Shown here: one piece after another, positions 8,100 to 17,168 of the stretch
How the letters are laid out: each line of letters begins with the position of its first letter
Position numbering within the stretch: position 1 is the first letter of the stretch
DNA from: Polaromonas sp.
GTDB taxonomy: Bacteria; Pseudomonadota; Gammaproteobacteria; Burkholderiales; Burkholderiaceae_C
Assembly (NCBI RefSeq): GCF_016185115.1
Contig: NZ_JACPOF010000021.1
Location: 186,001 to 250,000 of the forward strand
DNA: 64,000 bases
Direction of reading: 5' to 3'
Translations under genes and position numbers: made by a program
Notes under the pieces: generated by a model
Databases searched by the model: none
Told to the model about the DNA's origin: nothing
What the model saw: only the letters and a program-made list of their open reading frames with translations

Positions 8100-8957
8100 T
8101 CATTTCTCTGATGCCAAAGCCGCCAGCAAAGCCGCAACAACAATCAATCCCCCACCAACCAGAATCCGCGGCGTAAAAACCGCAGCACCCAGCAAGGCAG
8201 CCGACCCACTGGCAAAAAGAATCTCCGTCAGCATGACCAGCGACGTGGTGCTCGCAGCCAGCCGCGCCGCCCCGTACTGAAGCGCCGCATTGCCCACAAG
8301 AAAAGCCACACTCAAACCAATCGCCACAGGAATGCCTGCAGCGGCAAGTGCAGGCGCCGGAACCGCGTGCTGCGCCATGCCGACTAGCGCCACGCCAGTC
8401 GCGAGCATGGCGCCGCCGCCGAACATCGCCAGCATGCGTGAGCTGTCGGGCACAGCTTTCATTTTGCGCAGCAGTGCGTTGGTCACCGCAAAACTGAAGC
8501 CACCCAGCAGCGCCAGCCAGTCGGCCGCAGTTTGCGGAATCGGCCAGGGTGAATCAGGTGTCTTCAAAACAATGAGCACGCCTGCCATTGCCAGCACCAG
8601 CCTGAGCAATGAGCCCCTCGATGGCTTTTCACCCAGCAGGTACCAGCCCACCAGCACTGACCACGCCGGCATCAGGTAAAACAGCAGCACCACCCGCACG
8701 ACATCGCCTACCGTGACGGCCCAGTTGAAGCCGACGTTGGTGAAGCCTGCAGCAATCGCCAGCAGCCAGAGTTGGGGGTGGGTCAGAAAGCTGCGCCAGC
8801 TCGCTGGATACGCGATGAGCAGCGCGACCAGTGCAAAAACATAAACCAGCGCGGTAGACCAGAGCGGGTGCAGCCCGTGCTCTTGCAACTGCCGGAAGGG
8901 CCACCATGACACGCCCCATACAAAAGCATTGCAAACCAATGCTCCCGCGGCCTTCAT
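8100..8957 (-). CDS. DMT superfamily (EamA) transporter
   Basis: A 285-residue inner-membrane protein with about ten hydrophobic segments forming two EamA repeats. The first starts AGALVCNAFVWGVSWWPFRQ; the second starts near WLALLGGFSFAVTNALLRKM. Family members export or import small metabolites; the substrate cannot be deduced. The frame is open upstream through a G+C-rich repeat, but the membrane protein naturally starts at MKAAGALVCN (8957), so the upstream part is treated as non-coding. Start confidence is moderate because the Shine-Dalgarno sequence (GGGGG) lies in that repeat. Confidence 0.85.
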   Translation of the reverse strand: MKAAGALVCNAFVWGVSWWPFRQLQEHGLHPLWSTALVYVFALVALLIAYPASWRSFLTHPQLWLLAIAAGFTNVGFNWAVTVGDVVRVVLLFYLMPAWSVLVGWYLLGEKPSRGSLLRLVLAMAGVLIVLKTPDSPWPIPQTAADWLALLGGFSFAVTNALLRKMKAVPDSSRMLAMFGGGAMLATGVALVGMAQHAVPAPALAAAGIPVAIGLSVAFLVGNAALQYGAARLAASTTSLVMLTEILFASGSAALLGAAVFTPRILVGGGLIVVAALLAALASEK

Positions 8958-8958
8958 G

Positions 8959-9030
8959 GCCCCCACGCTTTTCACTGCGTGTAATGCGCTGCCCCCCGAG
9001 GGGACTGATTTTCCTTGGGGCGGCCCGGCG
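8959..9030. repeat. G+C-rich intergenic repeat, copy E
   Basis: It reads GCCCCCACGCTTTTCACTGC GTGTAATGCGCTGCCCC and then TTGGGGCGGCCCGGCGG. It matches the arrangement at 26982-27065 (GCCCCCACGCTTGTCACTTC ... GGGGCGGCCCGGCG). It lies directly upstream of the DMT transporter start and after lplT. Confidence 0.6.
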
Positions 9031-9069
9031 GAAAATCGCCCACCGCCTTCCTGCTGCTTCATCAGCTTG

Positions 9070-10350
9070 TCAGTGACTGTTATCGCTGCGGGCGATGGCG
9101 AGCAGATGGTCGACCTGCTCCTTGTGCTTGACGAGGTTGCTCTTGTGCCAGTACTGGATGAGGGCCATGAAGCTGGCCACCACGACGCCGAAGCCGGTGA
9201 TGGCACCGAAGGCCGACAGGCCCATGCCGGTTGACAGGCTGTAGCCTGCGCCCAGCGCAAGAATGCAGGCCTGTTCGTTGAAGTTCTGTACGGCAATCGA
9301 GCGGCCCGCACCCATGAGGTTGTGGCCGCGGTGCTGCAACAGCGCATTCATGGGCACGACCAGGAAGCCGCCCAGGCCGCCCAGCAGGATCAGGAAAGGC
9401 GCAGCCACCCAGACATTGCTGATGAAGTTCATCAAAATGACCAGCACACCCATCGCAATGCCCAGTGGCATGACACTGGTGGCCTGGTCCAGCCGCATCT
9501 TCATGGACGCGACGATGGCGCCGACCGCCGTGCCTATGGCCACCACACCCACCAGTGACGAGGCCTGCGTGGTGCTGTAACCGAGCGCCGCCGCGCTCCA
9601 GGCCAGCACGATGTAGCGCAGGTTGCCCGACACCCCCCAGAACAGCGTGGTGGTAGACAGCGAAATCTGACCAAGCTTGTCGCGCCACAGGGCCGAGTTG
9701 CAGTTCCAGAAGTCAGGCAGCAGTTCAAGTTTGTTGCGCGGCATGGGCCGCATCTCGACGCCGGTATTGGGTATGCGGGTGTTGAACCACGCGGCAACGG
9801 CATACAGCAATATCAGCACGGCAATCGCGGCTTCGGGGGCGGTGTCCACGCCGGTTTCAAGAAACGGCAGGTCTATGGACAGCAGCCTTGAAGACACATG
9901 GTGCCCGACCAGCTGGCCGCCCAGCAGCACGCCCAGAATGATGGATGAAATCGTCAGCCCCTCGATCCAGCCGTTGGCCTTGACCAGTTGCGACGCGGGC
10001 AGCAACTCGGTCAGGATGCCGTACTTGGCCGGCGAGTAGGCTGCAGCGCCCAGGCCGACGATGGCATAGGCCATCAGGGGATGCGTGCCGAACAGCATCA
10101 TCAGGCAGCCCGCCACCTTGATGGCGTTGCTGATGAACATGACCTTGCCTTTGGGCTGCGAGTCGGCAAACGCGCCCACAAATGGTGCGAGCACAACGTA
10201 AAACAGCGCGAACATCGGCACCAGTGCCGCAGGCTGCCACTTGGGCGCACCGCTGGTCTTGAGCAGCTCGACGGCGGCCACAAACAGCGCGTTATCAGCC
10301 AGCGAGCTGAAGAACTGGGCTGCCATGATGGTGTAAAAACCGCGCTTCAT
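9070..10350 (-). CDS. lplT: Lysophospholipid transporter LplT (MFS)
   Basis: A 426-residue major facilitator protein with about twelve hydrophobic segments. It begins [20 protein letters not shown] and contains the characteristic [20 protein letters not shown] with NGWIEGLTI following, and [20 protein letters not shown]. In E. coli LplT flips lysophospholipids across the inner membrane for re-acylation by Aas. No acyltransferase gene is adjacent here. Divergent from alr, an arrangement I recall as typical of Burkholderiales. Assignment secure by family motifs. Confidence 0.92.
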   Translation of the reverse strand: MKRGFYTIMAAQFFSSLADNALFVAAVELLKTSGAPKWQPAALVPMFALFYVVLAPFVGAFADSQPKGKVMFISNAIKVAGCLMMLFGTHPLMAYAIVGLGAAAYSPAKYGILTELLPASQLVKANGWIEGLTISSIILGVLLGGQLVGHHVSSRLLSIDLPFLETGVDTAPEAAIAVLILLYAVAAWFNTRIPNTGVEMRPMPRNKLELLPDFWNCNSALWRDKLGQISLSTTTLFWGVSGNLRYIVLAWSAAALGYSTTQASSLVGVVAIGTAVGAIVASMKMRLDQATSVMPLGIAMGVLVILMNFISNVWVAAPFLILLGGLGGFLVVPMNALLQHRGHNLMGAGRSIAVQNFNEQACILALGAGYSLSTGMGLSAFGAITGFGVVVASFMALIQYWHKSNLVKHKEQVDHLLAIARSDNSH

Positions 10351-10588
10351 TAAACTTCGTGTGTCACTTCATGGGCATGCACCAGCACTATGGGCTGCTG
10401 CAAAAATTGGGGGTGTCTCCAGACCAAGCTGGTTTATAGCATGGGGGCTGCTGTCAAAATCCATAGTGCAGCTGTGTAAAGCACTTAATGTCTGTTTTGT
10501 AAACTTCGGGCTCGGGCTTACCCTGATTCCTGGTGTTGTCAAAATAAACAACGCACCACCCGAATCACCGCCGTCCCCATTTACCCGA

Positions 10589-11683
10589 ATGCCCCGTCCC
10601 ATACTCGCCACCATACACACCGCCGCCCTGGCACATAACCTGGCGCGTATGCGTGCGGCGGCGCCTGACGCGAGGGTCTGGGCCATCGTCAAGGCCAACG
10701 CCTATGGTCACGGTATAGAGCGCACGTTTGATGGCCTGCGCAGCGCCGACGGCTTTGCGCTGCTCGACCTGTCTGAGGCGCAGCGCCTGCGCGCACTTGA
10801 CTGGCGCGGCCCCATTCTTCTGCTGGAAGGCTGCTTCGAACTGCGTGACCTTGAGTTGTGCTCACGCCTGGGCCTGTGGCATGTGGTGCATTGCAACGAG
10901 CAGATCGACATGCTGGCCACCCACAAGACGCAGCTGCCGCACCGCGTGTTCCTGAAGATGAACTCGGGCATGAACCGCCTCGGCTTCACGCCCGAGCGCT
11001 ACCGCGCTGCATGGACGAGGCTCAACGCATTGCCGCAGGTTGAAGAGATTTCGCTGATCACGCATTTCTCTGATGCAGATGGGGCCAAGGGTGTCCAGGC
11101 GCAAGTCGCGGCCTTCGAAGCCGTTACACATGACCTGCCCGGCGAGCGCAGCCTGAGCAACAGCGCCGCCGCCCTGCGGCATGGCGATGTGATGGCGCCA
11201 AAGTCCGACTGGATCCGCCCCGGCATCGCCGTGTACGGCAGCTCGCCTGACTTTCCCGAGCGCAGCGCGGCCGAGTGGGGCTTATTGCCGACCATGACGC
11301 TGGCCTCAAAAATAATTGGCGTGCAGGAGCTGCAGGCCGGTGACACGGTGGGCTATGGCTCCAGCTTCACGGCGGACGGCCCGCTGCGCATAGGCGTGGT
11401 GGCCTGCGGTTATGCAGACGGCTACCCGCGTCACTGCACCACCGGCACGCCGGTGCTGGTTAATGGCGTGCGTACGCGCATGGTGGGCAGGGTCAGCATG
11501 GACATGATCACGGTTGACCTGTCGCCCGTGCCAGATGCCCGCATCGGCAGCGACGTCACGCTGTGGGGCCGGGCAGCCAATGGCGAGGTGCTGTCGATTG
11601 ACGAGATTGCGCTGGCCGCTGGGACGGTCGGCTATGAACTCATGTGTGCGCTGGCGCCGCGGGTGCCTGTGGTTGTGGGTTAG
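10589..11683 (+). CDS. alr: Alanine racemase
   Basis: A 364-residue PLP enzyme making D-alanine for peptidoglycan. Lys35 in [13 protein letters not shown] binds PLP, and Tyr256 in TVGYGSSF is the second catalytic base. The C-terminal domain shows [20 protein letters not shown] and [15 protein letters not shown]. The frame is open upstream to 10361, but [14 protein letters not shown] at 10589 is the standard family start. Cytoplasmic. In related genomes, from memory, radA follows closely; here about 4 kb with an AIPR gene, a DMT transporter and panE separate them. Confidence 0.95.
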   Translation: MPRPILATIHTAALAHNLARMRAAAPDARVWAIVKANAYGHGIERTFDGLRSADGFALLDLSEAQRLRALDWRGPILLLEGCFELRDLELCSRLGLWHVVHCNEQIDMLATHKTQLPHRVFLKMNSGMNRLGFTPERYRAAWTRLNALPQVEEISLITHFSDADGAKGVQAQVAAFEAVTHDLPGERSLSNSAAALRHGDVMAPKSDWIRPGIAVYGSSPDFPERSAAEWGLLPTMTLASKIIGVQELQAGDTVGYGSSFTADGPLRIGVVACGYADGYPRHCTTGTPVLVNGVRTRMVGRVSMDMITVDLSPVPDARIGSDVTLWGRAANGEVLSIDEIALAAGTVGYELMCALAPRVPVVVG

Positions 11684-11780
11684 GTACTCTGTGAGGTTCG
11701 CACTGACTAACCGGTGCAATCGTTAGCCTTGCGTATTGACGACAGATAGCTTGGTGTAACTACCTTAAATTGGAGATGAA

Positions 11781-13517
11781 ATGGCGACTCTCTTGGACTG
11801 GAATGCCCTAGAAACCAAGCTTCAAACTTATAAGGAGCAATATGACTGTGAGAACGTGAGCGCTGCTCTCCCTTGCTTGGTGTTGGAGTACGCACTCGCG
11901 ATAGACCCAGAGGAGGTCGAAGATTCAATTACGGATGGCGGTGATGACCGAGGTGTGGACGCCGTATATGTGGACTCCAGAGAAGGAAGCAACGTAATAC
12001 ATCTTTTCCAGTTTAAGCATGTAACCACCTTCGAAAAATCCAAAAACAATTTCCCCTCGAACGAGATAGACAAGCTTCTTTCTTTTTGTGCCGATCTTCT
12101 TGAGAACGCTCCGGGCTTGAAAAAGACCTGCAATGCGGTGTTATGGGAGAAGGTCCAACAAATCTGGGATGCATTACAAAAACCAAATCCTTCTTTTGAG
12201 ATTCATTTGGCGGGAAACATGCAAAGTCTGTTGCTAGCTCAGAAAAAGAGACTAGAAGGCGCATTAAAGAAATACCGAAGCTTCAGCATTTACGAACACA
12301 CACTCGAATCTATTGTGGCGATGCTGCTACAGCACAAACACGTAAAAGTAGATGCGCATTTGCAGTTGGTCGATACCAATTATTTTGAAAGAACTGACGG
12401 CAATATACGAGGGTTGATTTGTACGGTCGAGGCACAAAGCATAGTCAGATTGATCGCGGATGAATCCCGTGAAGAAGTGAATGCAGCGGTTTTTAATGAC
12501 AACGTGCGCGTGTATCTGACGAAGAAAAATCAGATCAACCGAAAAATAATTAGCTCCGTTGTATCAGATAAAAATTCTGAATTTTGGTATTTGAACAATG
12601 GCATCACCATGACATGTGATTCTTTTGCCTATCAAGCCGGTCAGCGAGCACCACTGGTAACGATTAAGAACCTCCAGATTGTTAATGGCGGACAGACATC
12701 TAATGCGCTGTTTGAGGCCAATCGAGAGCATCCTGACAAAGTGAAGACGGCTTTAGTTCTCGTTCGCATATACGAGACCAAGACTAAAGAGATTAGCAAC
12801 AAAATTGCAGAATCCACAAACAGCCAGACGCCGATCAATACCAGAGATTTGAGGTCGAACGATGAGATCCAAAAAACTCTTGAGTCCACCTTTTTGGACC
12901 TCGGTTATTACTATGAGCGAAAAGCAAAAATGCATGCGGAAGCGCCGAAAGCAGCGCGTATCGACGCGTTAGTGGCAGGACAGGTATGTCTCGCTTATCA
13001 CTTGTGTAAGCCGGAGGTGGCGAAGAAGGATAGGTCGAGAGTTTTTTCTGATCTTTACGATGAGGTGTTCAACGAAGGCTTGACTCCGAAGACGATTCTT
13101 ACGCCATTAAAAGTGCTCGAAAAAATTGAAGAAATAAAAAGAGATTTACAAAGAAAAATCCGAAAACAGGAGAAATTCGATCCGGACAAACGGTTTCTAA
13201 TCGATGGTGCTTACCACGTGCTCTATGCGGTACACGCGCTTTGCGTCCACAGAGAAATCGATCCTTTCGACCAAGTAAAGGCATTTAAACTAATTGAAGA
13301 AGCTACCAAAATTGTTTCTGACTTGGTTAAGGCGGAAGTTCGCGCTGATGACGGCTTTTCTTTCAATAGATTTTTCAAAGACGCGAAAACCCGGATAAAA
13401 ATTGATGGCGCTATTTCAAGCCATCGTTTACGAAAGATAACCTCGAGGGCAACAGCAAAATCTAAAGCTAGCCCAGAAAAATCCATTCGTAAAACAAAGC
13501 AGAGTAAGGTGGCGTAA
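11781..13517 (+). CDS. AIPR-family putative phage-defence protein with PD-(D/E)xK-like N-terminus
   Basis: A 578-residue protein with the AIPR (abortive infection phage resistance, PF10592) core: FNDNVRVYLTKKNQINRKI and EFWYLNNGITMTCD (about residues 239-280), then LQIVNGGQTSNALF (298-310). The N-terminus shows DRGVDAVYVD...VIHLFQFKH, with Asp60, Gln77 and Lys79 arranged like the D...QxK active site of Mrr/PD-(D/E)xK nucleases; this is my inference. The C-terminus is lysine-rich. Base composition is visibly more AT-rich than all neighbours, suggesting horizontal acquisition. GGAG precedes the ATG by 6 nt. A single-gene cassette: no methylase or restriction gene adjoins. Confidence 0.85.
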   Translation: MATLLDWNALETKLQTYKEQYDCENVSAALPCLVLEYALAIDPEEVEDSITDGGDDRGVDAVYVDSREGSNVIHLFQFKHVTTFEKSKNNFPSNEIDKLLSFCADLLENAPGLKKTCNAVLWEKVQQIWDALQKPNPSFEIHLAGNMQSLLLAQKKRLEGALKKYRSFSIYEHTLESIVAMLLQHKHVKVDAHLQLVDTNYFERTDGNIRGLICTVEAQSIVRLIADESREEVNAAVFNDNVRVYLTKKNQINRKIISSVVSDKNSEFWYLNNGITMTCDSFAYQAGQRAPLVTIKNLQIVNGGQTSNALFEANREHPDKVKTALVLVRIYETKTKEISNKIAESTNSQTPINTRDLRSNDEIQKTLESTFLDLGYYYERKAKMHAEAPKAARIDALVAGQVCLAYHLCKPEVAKKDRSRVFSDLYDEVFNEGLTPKTILTPLKVLEKIEEIKRDLQRKIRKQEKFDPDKRFLIDGAYHVLYAVHALCVHREIDPFDQVKAFKLIEEATKIVSDLVKAEVRADDGFSFNRFFKDAKTRIKIDGAISSHRLRKITSRATAKSKASPEKSIRKTKQSKVA

Positions 13518-13646
13518 ATTTGAGCCTAGAGCTTCTGCTCGCTCGCCGAGCTCCGCAAGAGTCTGGAGCTTGAGCTTATGTGTTGCGTTTTAGCAATGCC
13601 GATGATCTGAGAATCGAAGATTGTGATGATGATTTTGAAGAGGAGT

Positions 13647-14591
13647 CTAGTCATCTGCAACGGTGCGGGTTGGCGAGCGCTTGCGTAGCCCCAGTGCCAT
13701 CACCGTACCCACCACCAGCAGCGCACCGGCCACCTGCATCGGTGCAATCGACTGGCCGAGGATCAGCCAGGCCAGCACCATCGCACACACGGGCTCGACA
13801 TTCATGATGGCCGAGTTGCCGGCCACGCCCAGTTTGGGCAGCACGGTGAACATGATGGTGAAGGCCGTGCCGTATAAAAACGTCAGCGCCGCCAGGCCCC
13901 ACCACCCAGCCGCGGCCTGCGGCATGTGAAAGCCGCCCTGCGTGGCGACCATGCCCAGAGCGACGATGCCCGCCAGGCCCAGCGTGCTGGCACTGCGCAG
14001 GCGGCCGTCAAGGCCGGCGGTTTCATGTTGTGTCAGCACCAGCGCAAGCCCGAAGGATGCGGCTGCGGCCATCGCAAACGCCACACCCGCGCCTATGCGC
14101 GCCCACTGGCCTGCCGCGCCAAGTCCCGATGCGGCGCCGAACACATCCAGCGCCATGCACACGCCGACCAGAATGAAAGGCATGGCCAGCAGGGTGGCGC
14201 GCTCGGGTTTGTGGCCGTAAAAAATGCGGTTCCAGATGGCCGTCCACAGCGGGTAGGTGTTGAAGGCCAGCAGCGCCAGCACCACGGGCAGGCGCGCCAC
14301 GCCTGAATAAAGACACAGGCTTTGCACACCTATCAGCAGGCCGATGGCAAGCAGAAAAGTCTTGTGCCTGCCCGTCAGCGCCACCCTGGCGCCGTGAAGC
14401 ATAAAAAGAACCGTCACGATGCCGGCTGTCACAAAGCTGCGAACCGTCACGGCTGTGGCCACATCGACCCCGTTGTTGAACGCAAATCGCGCTGCCACAT
14501 GGTTGGCGCCCATCATCAGTGCGATGAGCAAAAGGGTTGCAAAGGCAGTGCCACTGAGTGCGCGTGTCGGCTTCGCTGCCGTCACCGCCAT
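13647..14591 (-). CDS. DMT superfamily (EamA) transporter
   Basis: A 314-residue inner-membrane protein with two EamA repeats and about ten hydrophobic segments (ATLLLIALMMGANHVAARFA near the start; MNVEPVCAMVLAWLILGQSI near the end). Substrate is unknown. Its ATG overlaps the stop codon of panE by one base (TGA/ATG arrangement at 14589-14593), so the two genes are translationally coupled. The coupling invites the idea that it exports a keto acid or pantothenate-related compound, but that is speculation. It converges on the AIPR gene, 129 bp away. Confidence 0.88.
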   Translation of the reverse strand: MAVTAAKPTRALSGTAFATLLLIALMMGANHVAARFAFNNGVDVATAVTVRSFVTAGIVTVLFMLHGARVALTGRHKTFLLAIGLLIGVQSLCLYSGVARLPVVLALLAFNTYPLWTAIWNRIFYGHKPERATLLAMPFILVGVCMALDVFGAASGLGAAGQWARIGAGVAFAMAAAASFGLALVLTQHETAGLDGRLRSASTLGLAGIVALGMVATQGGFHMPQAAAGWWGLAALTFLYGTAFTIMFTVLPKLGVAGNSAIMNVEPVCAMVLAWLILGQSIAPMQVAGALLVVGTVMALGLRKRSPTRTVADD

Positions 14592-15565
14592 CAGTAAAGT
14601 CCCCGCATGCGCGCATTCAGCCGCGCCAGTCCCAGCAGCGCGTCGGTAAACGGCGTGGCCACACCGGTCAGTTGCCCCAGTTCGCGTACGGCAGAAACCA
14701 GCGCATCAAGCTCAACCGGCTTACCCGCCTCAACGTCCTGCAGCATGGATGTCTTGAACGCGCCCAGCTTGCGTGTGATGACGTGGCGCTCTTCCGGTGT
14801 CTGGTCAATCGGTATGCCGACACGCGCGCCGATTTCTTTTGCCTCAAGCATCACGTTCGAGGTGAAGCCGCACACCAGTTCGTCACCCATGATGAGGTCC
14901 GACGTGGCACCTGTCAGCGCGCTGATGGGGTTCATGGTCATGTTGCCCCAAAGCTTGTACCAGATGTCTTTCTGGATCTGCGCCGACACCGGCACCTCAA
15001 AGCCAGCCCTTGCAAGCAGCGCTGACAGTGCTTCAACGCGCGCTGTCTTCCGGCCCGAGGGTTCGCCGATGATGAGTGTGTTGCCCTTGTGGTGGCGTAT
15101 CAGGCCGGGCTCATCCACCAAGCCACTGGCATGCACCACGCAGCCGATGATGTTCGCCGCGGGTATCGCCTTTTCAAGCGTGCCGTCAGGGTCAACCGTG
15201 CTCAGCCGCTGGTTGGCGCGCGCGCCGCCAAAGCCCTGCAAAAACCACCAGGGCACGCCGTTCATCGCGGTCAGCACGATGGTGTCCGGTCCTATCAGCG
15301 GCGCGATGTGGCGCGCCACTTCAGCCAGGGCCGGGGCCTTGACGGCGAGCACGACCAGGTCCTGCACACCAAGGTCTGCCGGTTGTGCGCTGGCCTGTAC
15401 TTGCTGCGCGGTGATGTTGCCACCGTCGTTCAGCCGCAAGCCGTGCTGCTGCAGGGCTGCAAGCGTCGCGCCGCGCGCCACCACGCTGACATCGCAGCCC
15501 GAAGCGGCCAGTTTGTGGCCAATCCAGCCGCCAATGGCGCCAGCGCCGTAAATACAGACCTTCAT
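14591..15565 (-). CDS. panE: 2-dehydropantoate 2-reductase family protein (PanE/ApbA)
   Basis: A 324-residue NADPH-dependent ketopantoate reductase-type protein. The Rossmann motif is VCIYGAGAIGGWIGHKLAAS at the N-terminus. The catalytic lysine lies in IQKDIWYKLWGNMTMNPISA, with an Asn nearby, and the C-terminal ApbA_C domain includes GAFKTSMLQDVEAGKPVELD. PanE makes pantoate for coenzyme A. Many genomes carry several paralogs acting on other 2-keto acids, so the physiological substrate is not certain. It is the first gene of a two-gene operon with a DMT transporter and is divergent from radA. Confidence 0.88.
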   Translation of the reverse strand: MKVCIYGAGAIGGWIGHKLAASGCDVSVVARGATLAALQQHGLRLNDGGNITAQQVQASAQPADLGVQDLVVLAVKAPALAEVARHIAPLIGPDTIVLTAMNGVPWWFLQGFGGARANQRLSTVDPDGTLEKAIPAANIIGCVVHASGLVDEPGLIRHHKGNTLIIGEPSGRKTARVEALSALLARAGFEVPVSAQIQKDIWYKLWGNMTMNPISALTGATSDLIMGDELVCGFTSNVMLEAKEIGARVGIPIDQTPEERHVITRKLGAFKTSMLQDVEAGKPVELDALVSAVRELGQLTGVATPFTDALLGLARLNARMRGLY

Positions 15566-15606
15566 TGTTTTATTCCTGGTGAGAAGTAGCTGGTAAAAAC
15601 AGTGAG

Positions 15607-15626
15607 TACTGTTTATTTATACAGCC
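15607..15626. promoter_or_regulatory. Putative LexA (SOS) box upstream of radA
   Basis: TACTGTTTATTTATACAGCC fits the CTGT-N8-ACAG consensus used by LexA in gamma- and betaproteobacteria. It ends 19 bp before the radA ATG and contains TATACA, a plausible -10 hexamer, so repressor binding would block the promoter. An adjacent AACAGT-GAGT-ACTGTT palindrome (15599-15614) overlaps it. The gap is shared with divergent panE. Confidence 0.6.
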
Positions 15627-15645
15627 ATGCAGTAACATTGCACGC

Positions 15646-17034
15646 ATGGCAAAAGACAAGACCATTTATACCTGCACCGAGTGTGGCGGTATCAGCCCCA
15701 AGTGGCTGGGCAAGTGCCCGCACTGCAATGCGTGGAACACATTGATTGAATCAGTGGCCGAGAACAGCTCCGGCGTGAAGAACCGCTACAGCAACCAGCA
15801 CCAGGGGCTGGCCAAGGCCTCAGAGCTCACCCTGCTGTCTGACATCGACGCGACCGACATGGAGCGCACACCCACCGGACACGAAGAACTCGACCGCGTG
15901 CTGGGCGGTGGCATTGTTGAAGGCGGTGTGGTGCTGATTGGTGGCGACCCCGGCATCGGCAAATCAACGCTGTTGCTGCAGGCGCTTGATTCATTGCAGC
16001 GTGCGGGTCACAGCACTCTTTACGTTACGGGCGAAGAAAGCGGCGCACAGATCGCCCTGCGCTCGCGGCGGCTTGGGCTTGAAGGTTCGCAGGTAAAAGT
16101 CCTGGCTGAAATCCAGCTCGAAAAAATTCTCGCTACCCTCGAAGCAGAGCGACCCATGATCGCCGTCATTGATTCCATACAGACGGTGTATTCAGACCAG
16201 CTCACTTCTGCACCAGGCTCGGTCGCCCAGGTGCGAGAGTGCGCAGCGCACCTCACACGCGCCGCCAAGGCCAGCGGCGTCTGCATCGTGCTGGTCGGCC
16301 ACGTCACAAAAGAAGGCGCGCTCGCCGGCCCGCGTGTGCTTGAGCACATGGTCGATACCGTGCTGTACTTTGAAGGCGACACCCATTCAAGCTTTCGCCT
16401 GGTGCGCGCCATCAAGAACCGCTTCGGCGCAGTCAACGAGATTGGCGTTTTCGCCATGACCGAAAAAGGCCTCAAGGGCGTCAGCAACCCGAGCGCAATT
16501 TTTCTCAGCCAGCACACAGAACCGGTACCGGGCAGCTGCGTGATGGTCACGCTTGAAGGCACGCGCCCCATGCTGGTCGAAATCCAGGCGCTGGTGGACA
16601 GCGGCGGCCCCAGCCCGCGGCGGCTTTCTGTCGGGCTGGATCGTGACCGCCTGGCCATGCTGCTGGCCGTGTTGCACCGTCACGCCGGTGTCGCCTGCAT
16701 GGACCAGGACGTGTTCGTCAACGCCGTGGGCGGTGTGCGCATCAGCGAACCTGCGGCCGACCTGGCCGTGATGCTGGCCATCACCTCCAGCCTGCGCGGC
16801 CGGCCGCTGCCCAAAGGCTTTATCGCCTTTGGCGAAGTCGGCCTGGCCGGTGAAGTGCGTCCCGCCCCGCGCGGCCAGGAGCGCCTGAAGGAAGCCGCCA
16901 AGCTCGGCTTCAGCATCGCCATCGTGCCCAAGGCCAACGCGCCGAAAAAGAACGACAAGGCTTTCGAAGGCCTGACCATTCACGTGGTCGAACGCATTGA
17001 GCAGGCGCTGGAGGTGGTGCGCAGCCTGAACTGA
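15646..17034 (+). CDS. radA: DNA repair protein RadA
   Basis: A 462-residue RecA-like DNA repair ATPase. A four-cysteine zinc finger (Cys10, 13, 24, 27; CTECGGISPKWLGKCPHC) is followed by Walker A GGDPGIGKST (about 99-108). The RadA-specific KNRFG motif lies in AIKNRFGAVNEIGVFAM. A Lon-like C-terminal domain follows (GGVRISEPAADLAVMLAITS and FGEVGLAGEVRPAPRG). RadA promotes branch migration in recombination and repair. It is monocistronic as far as visible and has a LexA-type box over its promoter. Confidence 0.96.
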   Translation: MAKDKTIYTCTECGGISPKWLGKCPHCNAWNTLIESVAENSSGVKNRYSNQHQGLAKASELTLLSDIDATDMERTPTGHEELDRVLGGGIVEGGVVLIGGDPGIGKSTLLLQALDSLQRAGHSTLYVTGEESGAQIALRSRRLGLEGSQVKVLAEIQLEKILATLEAERPMIAVIDSIQTVYSDQLTSAPGSVAQVRECAAHLTRAAKASGVCIVLVGHVTKEGALAGPRVLEHMVDTVLYFEGDTHSSFRLVRAIKNRFGAVNEIGVFAMTEKGLKGVSNPSAIFLSQHTEPVPGSCVMVTLEGTRPMLVEIQALVDSGGPSPRRLSVGLDRDRLAMLLAVLHRHAGVACMDQDVFVNAVGGVRISEPAADLAVMLAITSSLRGRPLPKGFIAFGEVGLAGEVRPAPRGQERLKEAAKLGFSIAIVPKANAPKKNDKAFEGLTIHVVERIEQALEVVRSLN

Positions 17035-17168
17035 GAAGGTTCTCCGCAACCACCGGCGTTAAGGTAGATGACCGATACCCTCTGGGCATCACTTGTATGT
17101 TTTCGCACTCTGCCCTGAAAAGCTAAGCATGCTTATCGTTTCCTCCATAACAAGGACTGGAGACAAGC

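Noticed and set aside
8958-9347. N-terminal extension of the DMT transporter frame
   Set aside because: The segment reads a repeat and then lplT out of frame; a membrane protein of standard length starts at 8957.
10361-10588. N-terminal extension of alr
   Set aside because: No similarity to alanine racemase; the family start is at 10589 and the region is the alr-lplT control gap.
10351-10588. Riboswitch or attenuator in the lplT-alr gap
   Set aside because: Only a weak GGTGTTGT/ACAACGCACC pairing was seen; no known riboswitch core or leader peptide.
13518-13646. Possible attachment site or direct repeats flanking the AIPR cassette
   Set aside because: No convincing direct repeat could be matched between the sequence before 11781 and that after 13517, and there is no integrase.
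13580-13807. Small open frame after the AIPR gene, considered as a second defence component
   Set aside because: It has no ribosome-binding site, runs antisense into the DMT transporter gene and becomes Pro/Ser-rich shadow sequence.
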